Part shown: one piece after another, positions 57,291 to 64,000 of the stretch | Position numbering within the stretch: position 1 is the first letter of the stretch | Layout: every line of letters starts with the position of its first letter | Assembly: GCA_027924585.1 (NCBI GenBank) | Contig: BSBM01000608.1 | Location: 7,318,501-7,382,500 of the forward strand | DNA length: 64,000 nt | DNA from: Larix kaempferi | Taxonomy: Eukaryota > Streptophyta > Pinopsida > Pinales > Pinaceae | Reading direction: 5' to 3' | Made by a program: the position numbers and the translations under genes | The notes under the pieces: model-generated | The model's input: the letters and a program-made list of their open reading frames with translations, nothing else | Database searches by the model: none | Told to the model about the DNA's origin: nothing

Positions 57291-57940
57291 CCTTTTTTTC
57301 TTAGGACAATCTGAGGAAAAGTGTCCTCTTCTTGGTATTTGTTATGAGAGCTTGATCTTCATTCCCCATATTCTCTTCTCGGGGTACAATCCGGGCTTCT
57401 TCCTGTGAGCATTCTTCCCACAGCTTACTGAAAGAGATAAGTTTCTTCCTAGCACAAATTCCTTGGATGAAAGAATCCCATGACCTAGGAAGGCCATTAA
57501 GAGTGGTCATTACCACTTCTCCATTCTCTATAACTTCTCCCACAGCTTCAAGTTGTTCTTTTATCTGGGATACCCTTGAGAAATAAGACTGCATTGTCTC
57601 CGCATTCTGGAACTTGATATTGATTCCTCAAGGTCATCTTCCGATTTATATTCTTCCCTTCAAATATCTTGGTCAAGGAATCAAACATCTCCTTAGGTGT
57701 CTTCAAAGATGACACATGTGGCATGAGATGGTTTTTGATCGAATCAGAAATGATCCTTTTAGCCTTCACTAAGTTCCTCTTTTGTAAGACCTTAGTCTCT
57801 TCTCCCTCTCGGACAGGAACCCCTTCACTTATGTAGGTGTCCAACTCACTCTCTTCTAGAATTAACCCAATCTTATACTTCCATGCTTGGAAGTTATCAG
57901 CCCCTTCAAGCTTATCCTCAAGCTTGGTGTGGTGAGACAT
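57291..57940 (-). pseudogene. Copia gag (UBN2 type), one frameshift
   Basis: First frame 57940-57548 starts at ATG with LEGADNFQAWKYKIGLILEE, and contains KAKRIISDSIKNHLMPHVS and TPKEMFDSLTKIFEGKN. A one-base shift near 57600 moves to the second frame: MQSYFSRVSQIKEQLEAVGE, TTLNGLPRSWDSFIQGI, KLWEECSQEEAR. A further shift near the end exposes RGHFSSDCPKKKR, the second half of a CCHC knuckle, followed by an Asn/Tyr run. The domain order is that of copia gag, which packages the element RNA. The knuckle's first two Cys are not visible. Confidence 0.85.
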
Positions 57941-58244
57941 CTTAAAGAGTACTTCAAATGAAATAGAAAAGATTTAGGTCTTACCACTTGATTTGCAGAA
58001 ATCTGGATCTAGAGCTGGATTAGGGTTTGTCAGAGAAACCCTAAAAATTCAAAATTTGAATTTCAAACTTCTGAAAGGATAGAAAGATGCGCCTTGATGA
58101 GCTGATCAATTTGGTATACTCAAAATTGGAAAACTGCAAAGTTTCACCCCTCAAATTTGCTTTTCAAACTTCCGGATTCACTAGGGAGGACCGTGAATTA
58201 GGGTTTGATTTTCCCGGAGTTTCATCCATCCAAAAAGTTCGATC
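57941..58244 (-). other. Leader remnant of the minus-strand copia element
   Basis: Inverted match to 59770-60080 of the plus-strand element, for example GATCAGCTCATCAAGGCGCA and TTTGAGGGGTGAAACTTTGC on the minus strand. It ends abruptly at the plus-strand LTR. Confidence 0.85.
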
Positions 58245-58889
58245 TATTGATGTATATGTAACTTCGGAATGTATTTCATATATGTATATTGTAATCCTAT
58301 AAATATGGTATTATTCCTCTATACGGAAGTGTTTGTATTCCTATAGAGATGTTATTATTCCTCTATACGGAAGTGTCGTCATTTATATTGTAAGTGTCAT
58401 AACTTATACTTGATGGGTTATTAGACCACCTTGTTGGGGTCGGCCCTGTATAAGTCATGTGGGTCGAAGGGTTGTTAGACCACCCTATTGGGTGTCGGCC
58501 TAGCCAGCATTATGTTATGTGGTTAAGTTAAGGCCAACCTAGTAAAGGTTATTAGGCAGGTCAAGTCAAGTATAAATAGAGTGCGGGAGGCACTCTATTT
58601 CATCATTCTATTCTCTCTCACACTCTCAGGATAGTGGCGCACTTGTGTAGGAGGTGAAGCTGCTGCTAGGAGATGTCTATCTCTTATGCTTGGGTTGTAT
58701 CATTTCTCTATCTATGTCTGAGGAAGTTATTGGGGTTTTTCACCTTTATGGTTTTCCCCAAGTAAACTCTGTGTCTCTTATGTGCTTGCATTATTGTGTC
58801 CATGATTGATATGTTGTAGATATGTTGTACATGTTGTTCTCTCAGTTAACATCCTAGATCAGATTGAATTAAATTCTGAAAAATTAGCA
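58245..58889 (+). repeat. 5' LTR of the plus-strand copia element
   Basis: Begins TATTGATG (TG changed to TA) and ends AATTAGCA. TATA box 58571-58579, then the hairpin AATAGAGTGC/GCACTCTATT. Compared with the LTR at 52538-53128 it has an extra copy of a segment of about 50 bp carrying TTATTCCTCTATACGGAAGT. Confidence 0.9.
58576..58600 (+). promoter_or_regulatory. Conserved hairpin at the copia transcription start
   Basis: Ten-base perfect stem AATAGAGTGC/GCACTCTATT with loop GGGAG, overlapping the end of the TATA box. The minus-strand LTR has the same stem with loop GAGAG. Confidence 0.6.
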
Positions 58890-58904
58890 TGGAATCAAAG
58901 CTAG
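58890..58904 (+). other. Primer binding site of the plus-strand copia element
   Basis: TGGAATCAAAGCTAG follows the LTR directly. It differs by two substitutions from the initiator-Met site TGGTATCAGAGC. Confidence 0.75.
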
Positions 58905-60084
58905 CCTGAAAGAAGGCATGGTATGGCATGTATGACACTTGTTGCAATTGCGAAGCTAGGGCTTGATATATCAAAAACAAGTCATCGTAGAACTTTCGCT
59001 ATAAATAAATTTCAGCAAGGTTTCAGGGTCTAAAAATCGTACAGGGTGAAGCTAATATACCCATGTACCTTGTGTCCAAAGGACAACCTCTAATTCATTG
59101 TACTTTGTGATTTATGATCTGTACAATATAGGGTTTTTGCCTCTTCCATAACTCAGTCATAAACAAGTGACCTTGGAAAAAAGGTCCTAAGTTGGGCTAG
59201 GAAGATCCAAGTGAAATTTCGTAAAAAGTGACAGGTATTGCATGGACTGTACTTTCTCAAGTAACTTTTTCAGAGGCCGAAACTGAACCAGTGACACGTG
59301 GAACGCCGTACAAGTTCGCTCTCATGTTTTATCCAATAAACAGGTCACGTTGCGACACTTGGCATAACTCTCTCTCAGAGAATCCATTTGAGGTTAGACC
59401 TATGGGGTTGGAAATATGACAAGTCGGGCTATCACAAAAAAATGTTTCAGACTCTTTGGTCGAAAAGTTCGGAGTTACACCAGAAACAATCAAGTACATA
59501 TTTCTGTCAAAACATAATTATTTTTTAGCACCTTCATTCATGGCTTCCGGAATTTAAGGTTTTGGAGAAAGTTGGAATTTTTGTAATCAGAGACTATGGC
59601 TGAATGCCACTCATCAAAATAGAAATTTAGAGACCAAGATCAGAATTTTTGGTTGGGAAAAAGGCCGGGCTTGATAAGACCCTAGTTCGGGACTTTGATC
59701 AGAAAAGTGGAAAATTAAGGCTTCTGCAAAAATGGGAATTTTTGAAATCTGTGACCACGAATGGAAGCTCCTCAGAAAAATAGAAGCTTAGAACTTTGGA
59801 TCAAATTTTTTGATTGTGAAAAAGGGTGGGCTTTATCAAAACCTAGTTTGGGGTCATGTCCAGTGAATCCAGAAGTTTCAAAATAAAATTTGAGGGGTGA
59901 AACTTTGCAGTTTTCAAATTTTGAATATACCGGCTTGATCAGCTCATCAAGGCGCATCTTTCTATCCTTTCAGAAGTTTGAAATTCAAAGTTTGAATTTT
60001 TAGGGTTTCTCTGACAAACCCTAATCCATCTCCAGATCTAGTTCCTGCAAATCAAGTGGATTGGGTTAATCGTAGAAGAGAATG
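58905..60084 (+). other. Leader of the plus-strand copia element
   Basis: About 1.2 kb without a supported gene. Its final 300 bases match the leader remnant of the minus-strand element in inverse orientation. An internal near-repeat occurs: GGAATTTTTG(T/A)AATC near 59575 and 59730 and GATTGGGAAAAAGG-like words near 59655 and 59815. Confidence 0.6.
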
Positions 60085-60185
60085 GATTGGTCACCTGCAT
60101 AAGTGCAAAAGTTCCTGTTTCAAAGGGAGATGAGGCTAAGGCCTTACATAAGAAGATTACAAGCAATCTCGACAGGTATGACTCA
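60085..60185 (+). pseudogene. Copia gag fragment
   Basis: Reads ISAKVPVSKGDEAKALHKKI, which matches ISEGVPVREGEETKVLQKRN of the sister gag. Only about 30 codons survive before the AGGTATG boundary of the non-coding mosaic. Confidence 0.7.
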
Positions 60186-61800
60186 TCTAGGTATGTTTCA
60201 AGATTTTTTCATGATTAAGTTTATGGTATGTTTGTCTTCATGTTATGACGGTTAGTACAATCTTGATTAAATTTAGACTTGTCGTATCACCTTAATAAAA
60301 TTCTAAATGCATGATAGAAGATATTCATTGATTAGGGTGTTGACACTTATGATTGTACTAATGCATTATGGTGTTGTATGAGGTTTATGTTGTCCGCTAA
60401 CATGAAAAGTACACCAAGAAAGACAAATCATGCTCTAGTTCAAGAACATATGATCATGATGACATGAGGACAAAGATCCATCCATTGTCATGAATCACTT
60501 AGAATATCTATTTGCGAGGTATGTATAACTTGGTTCTATAATGGCTAACCTATGAGATATGCAGGTTACTAGCACAAGTCATTGAAAAGAACGAGAAGAC
60601 ATCATGTGGGTATGTTAGACATAACTAGCTAACATACCAATCCAGGTATGTTTTTCCTATATCAAGTTAGAATCCTACCTTGTGTTAGGATCCGTTATAT
60701 AAGTATACTTGGTATGATTGGTTATGTTTATTCATAAAGTTAGAAATGTAAGTAATCAAGGGTTTATGCATTTTATGTCCCTTATCTTGATTGATGATTT
60801 AACTAACTAGAAGAGTCCTATGATCAAATAAGAATATGCATGAGTAAAAGAAGACTTCCCTGAAACCTTGAATACTAATGTTTATTATCTGTGTTTGAAA
60901 TGATCATGAATATACATGTTTAATATTATTGTGTTTTGATATTATTAAGATTATACTAATGAATGTGTGATTATGTATGAGACCTAGAGGATAACACAAT
61001 GATGATACTAATAAGCATGCATAGTGATGGATATAAGTTCAAGGACAGGTAATCCAGGAAGCAAAGATCAAGAGGGAGCACACTCCAGTTGTTCCTGCAA
61101 GGAAGCAAAGATCAAGAGGGAGCACACTCCAGTTGTTCCTACAAGGAAGCAAAAATCAAGAAGGATCACACTTCAGTAGTTTCTGCAAGGATGCAGATAT
61201 TCAGAGGGAGTTGACCACTTCTCACAATCCACATCAGAATGGAGTTGTAGAAAAGAAGCAAAGACTGAGAGGGAGTCAACCCAAAAAACAAACAAAGATA
61301 AGTATTTGAATTATCATTCCTTGCATATTTTATTGTTTAAATAATGTTGTTCAATGATGTATATGCTTATGTTCCTAGACTTAGGTTGTGTATTATGCAT
61401 ATTAGATTAATTGCATTAATGAACAGTATACTACTAATATGCATGTGATGGGTAAGTGGCCTATGGCACTGTACAACATTCCATTGCTACTTATCTAGAA
61501 TGAAACCTCTTTGCTGACATGTTGGGAGTAGTGCAAACTCTTAACAATGATCTGGTAGAGATTGGAAGGCATCTAGAAAGTTACAAGATATGGATGAATG
61601 TTGTATTGAAGCATTGGCTAAAATAATTGCATGATTGTATGACATATTTCTTTATGTGTAAGAATTTGTTCTGAAAACTATGAGATGTTTCTAATCATGC
61701 AATTTAACTTGTTTTGTAAGAAAGATCATATACCTTCACCTACAAAAGAAGGACTACAACATTTGTTCCAGCAACAAAGATATCTATTGAAGATATTGAA
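60186..61800 (+). other. Non-coding mosaic between gag and RT with exon-like islands and integrase trace
   Basis: Counterpart of 55833-57290. The first island (about 60575-60640) is damaged by a stop. An open frame of 39 codons at 61507-61623, ending at TAA 61624-61626, reads LFADMLGVVQTLNNDLVEIG and continues RHLESYKIWMNVVLKHWLK; it is conserved with the sister copy. A short integrase trace at 61211-61258 reads LTTSHNPHQNGVVEKK, like the TTP-TPQQNGVAER-K strand of copia integrase. Confidence 0.6.
61057..61200 (+). repeat. 44-bp tandem repeat, three units plus partial
   Basis: Units start at exactly 61057, 61101 and 61145, with a partial at 61189. Each is GGAAGCAAAGATCAAGAGGG followed by AGCACACTCCAGTTGTTCCT and a four-base end. 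The sister element has only one to two copies (56395-56460). Confidence 0.9.
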
Positions 61801-61804
61801 GTTC

Positions 61805-62502
61805 CCAGGATCTGGGAAGAATGCCATGATCGAGGAGTACCAGTCGATCATGAAGATGTTTGGGATGCAGTCCCAAGACCTGAAGGGGAGTCTATAGTGA
61901 CTTCTAAGAGGATCTACAAGATCAAGCATGCTGCAGGTGGTAGCATAGAGACTTTTGCTCCTATAGCCAGATACACTTCCATTAGATCCGTACTTGCTCT
62001 GGCTGCAGTGATGAAATGGAAGATACACCAGATGGATTTCAAGACAACTTTCTTGAATGGTGTAGTTGAAGAAGAAGTGTATGTGCAGCAACCACTTGGT
62101 TCTGAGACACATGACAGGGAGTCATATATGTGCAAAACTTGGTATGGTAGGATAGACAGCTTCCTATCCAGTTTGGGCTTTACCAAGAGTAAAGCAGACC
62201 CCAACCTTTACTACAAGCTTGAGGAAGGAAATCCAGTGATACTACTTTTGTATATGGATGACCTGTTTATCATAGGTGAAGATAGATTGATTTTCGACAC
62301 GCAGCGGAAGCTTGCTGCTGAGTTCGAGATGAAGAACTTGTGGATGATGCACTATTTTCTAGGTATGAAGGTGTGGCAAAGTGCAAATGGAATCTTCCTT
62401 GGACAAGGGAAGTATGCAGTAGAGATCCTGAAGAGGTTCGGGATGATGGACTGCAAGGCCATGGCCACACCTATGGCATCGAACCTGAAGCATTCTATGT
62501 GA
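61805..62502 (+). pseudogene. Copia reverse transcriptase, deleted and frameshifted
   Basis: The frame before 61897 is shifted (DVWDAVPRPEGESIVTSK is visible from about 61855). The main frame 61897-62502 has GSIETFAPIARYTSIRSVLA, MDFKTTFLNGVVEEEVYV, then YMDDLFIIGED (YMDD at residues 119-122, an intact catalytic pair). Compared with the sister copy, about 21 residues (KYKERYVSRG...) and about 13 residues (KKALYRLKQAP region) are missing, both in frame. A frameshift after MASNLK ends the frame. It cannot make a working enzyme. Confidence 0.9.
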
Positions 62503-63214
62503 TGCTTCATCTGAGCCGGTTGATGTCTCTATGTATCGTCAGATGATTGGGTCCTTGATGTACCTGACGAACACGAGACCAAATATTTGTTTTGCAGTGA
62601 ACACATTGAGCTAGTTCCTCACAGATCCGAGAGGTGTTCACCTGGTTGCTGTAAAGCATATTCTGAGGTACCTGAAGGGTATGGTTGACTATGGGCTCAA
62701 GTATGATGTAAATCAAAAGTTTAACCTACAAGGTTATGTTGATTCAGATTAGGCAGGCAGTGATACAGATAAAAAGAGCACTTCTGGGTGCTGCTTCATT
62801 ATGGGATCAGGTGTGATCTCTTGGTTTAGCAGGAAGCAATCCTGGATAGCACTGAGTACAGCCGAAGCAAAGTATGTTGCAGCTTGTTCAGCTAGTTCAG
62901 AGGCAGTATGGCTTTGGAAGCTACTATCTGAGTTATTTGATCTACCACTGGAGGCTACTGGTATATTTTGTGACAACCAGAGTTGTGTGAAGCTGTCTGA
63001 GAACCCAGTGTTTCATGACAGGTCGAAACACATAGAGATCAAATATCACTATATCAAGGATATGGTGCAGAGAGGAGCAATGAATCTCCTATATGTTGCG
63101 ACAAATGAGCAGATTGCAGATGTGTTGATGAAGCCACTAGCCAGAGTGAAGTTCGAGTACTTTAGAGAGAGGCTTGGTGTCCTTCAGATCGATGACACTT
63201 CGAGGAAGAAGTGA
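62503..63214 (+). pseudogene. Copia RNase H domain, interrupted
   Basis: Continues the polyprotein in another frame: QMIGSLMYLTNTRPNICFAV, a TAG replacing Gln in the LS-Q-F segment, LRYLKGMVDYGLKYD, and GYVDSD followed by TAG replacing Trp. From 62801 it is open to 63214 with TAEAKYVAA, CDNQSCVKLSENPVFHD and HIEIKYHYIKDMV. In TAEAKY the catalytic Glu of TEAEY is kept, while flanking residues changed. Confidence 0.85.
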
Positions 63215-64000
63215 TGGAGACATTTGTTGAAGCCACTCCAAGCATGTTGGAAGGAGGATCCTTCACATGGTTGTGGATGTAAGCGCTGGATGATGAGCAT
63301 CAGGATGATGTTCTAGTTTCTGCTCTGTATGATCAGTTGGATCATTTACATTTTATGTGTATGTATCATGTTGATGCTGGATATGATCGGTTGGATCATT
63401 TGTGTATGTATGCATCATGTTGGATGCTAGATTTGATTAGTTGGATCATTTATATGTATTTGTATATGCATCATGTTGGATGCTTGGACCATGTATCTAT
63501 ATATGTATCAAGTGGATACTGTGTATGATCAGGTAGATCATGTATGTTGATATATATCAGGTGGATACATTGTGTGGATCATGTATCTATGTATGTATCA
63601 GGTGGATACATTGTATGATCAGGTGGATCATGTATGGTGATATGTATCAGGTAGATACTTGGTATGCATCAGGTAGATGCATTGTATGATCAGGATGATC
63701 ATGGATGATGAGCTTCAGGATGTTGCTCTAGATGACAGATGACTTGCATTAGGACGATGCAATGATGATGATCAGGATGATCATGTGTACATCAGGATGA
63801 TGTATGGTGAGTATCAGGTTGATACTCTGTGGCTGTGGACAGGTTGCGCAAAGGAAATCCTAGATTTGTTCTAGGACACATCAAGTATGAAAAAGGACTG
63901 GCACTGTGTATCACATGTAAGACCTAGGAGATTCGATAGGTTGGGCTGTGTGCCCGTAATAAGTCCTGGGATGCTCTTTCGAGGTTTTGTGATAGTGGGC
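63215..64000 (+). repeat. Repeat-rich 3' region of the plus-strand copia element
   Basis: Dense variants of GATCAGGTGGATCATGTAT and GTATCAGGTGGATACATTGT from about 63320 to 63700, then GATGATCAGGATGATCATG words. At the edge comes the start of the GAAAAAGGACTGGC and AAGTCCTGGGATGCTCTTTC repeats seen as arrays in the sister element. No gene. Confidence 0.8.

Larger units (their letters stand above)
52538..58244 (-). mobile_element. Copia element, minus strand, truncated in its leader
   Basis: 3' LTR at 52538-53128, polypurine tract, repeat-rich 3' region, RT-RNase H (55832-54363), a mostly non-coding segment (55833-57290), gag (57940-57301) and leader up to 58244. The 5' LTR is missing: the leader is cut by the plus-strand element starting at 58245. 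Homology to the plus-strand element's leader (59770-60055, inverted) shows the missing part should be about 0.9 kb of leader plus LTR. Protease and integrase are absent. Confidence 0.9.
58245..64000 (+). mobile_element. Copia element, plus strand (3' end outside window)
   Basis: 5' LTR 58245-58889, primer site, leader to about 60055, gag remnant, non-coding mosaic, RT (61805-62500), RNase H (62520-63214), repeat-rich 3' region to the window edge. It is the same family as the minus-strand element 52538-58244 and lies antiparallel inside its leader. More damaged than its sister: gag is mostly deleted and RT has two in-frame deletions plus a frameshift. Confidence 0.9.

Overview
The window is plant nuclear DNA from a repeat-rich region. 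It is AT-rich and built almost entirely of LTR retrotransposons nested in, or tandemly joined to, one another, with a CACTA DNA-transposon end and a hairpin element. I see no intact host gene, rRNA or tRNA gene. Plant origin rests on the element families: copia elements with a mutated initiator-Met-type primer site, gypsy elements with a DEGSST-type protease, a CACTA end, and captured fragments resembling plant DHHC S-acyltransferase and condensin CAP-G. A large genome (for example a gymnosperm) is plausible but not proven.

Layout. 1-2126 (minus): a broken multi-exon gene of unknown family. 2127-4868: AT-rich DNA, a 28-bp palindromic tandem array, a poly(A)69 tract between short direct repeats, and a long inverted repeat. 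4870-about 8970 (minus): gag, leader, primer site and LTR of a truncated gypsy element. 9420-12308: an unidentified decayed reading frame, then CACTA subterminal repeats ending in TAGTG.

12513-32132 is a three-level Russian doll. A non-coding copia element (12518-32127, target duplication GTTTC) holds a minus-strand gypsy element with gag and protease only (12809-29119). That element holds a plus-strand gypsy element (19956-26851, target duplication GTCAC). The LTRs of the innermost element carry a chimera of a DHHC palmitoyltransferase fragment and a condensin CAP-G fragment. From 31838 to 36055 a unit of about 718 bp, made of the outer copia primer site, its LTR and flanking DNA, is repeated six times.

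36056-39203 is AT-rich spacer. 39204-52537 is a large non-coding LTR element in the tandem form LTR-internal-LTR-internal-LTR (period about 5.73 kb). The third LTR is cut by a minus-strand copia element (52538-58244), whose leader is in turn cut by a plus-strand relative (58245 to the window end). Both copia copies keep gag and reverse transcriptase-RNase H remnants. Protease and integrase are replaced by mostly non-coding DNA with exon-like islands.

The elements look non-autonomous: none seen has a complete gag-protease-integrase-RT set. They would have depended on enzymes made elsewhere in the genome. The recurring themes are tandem LTR structures and capture of exon-like sequence.
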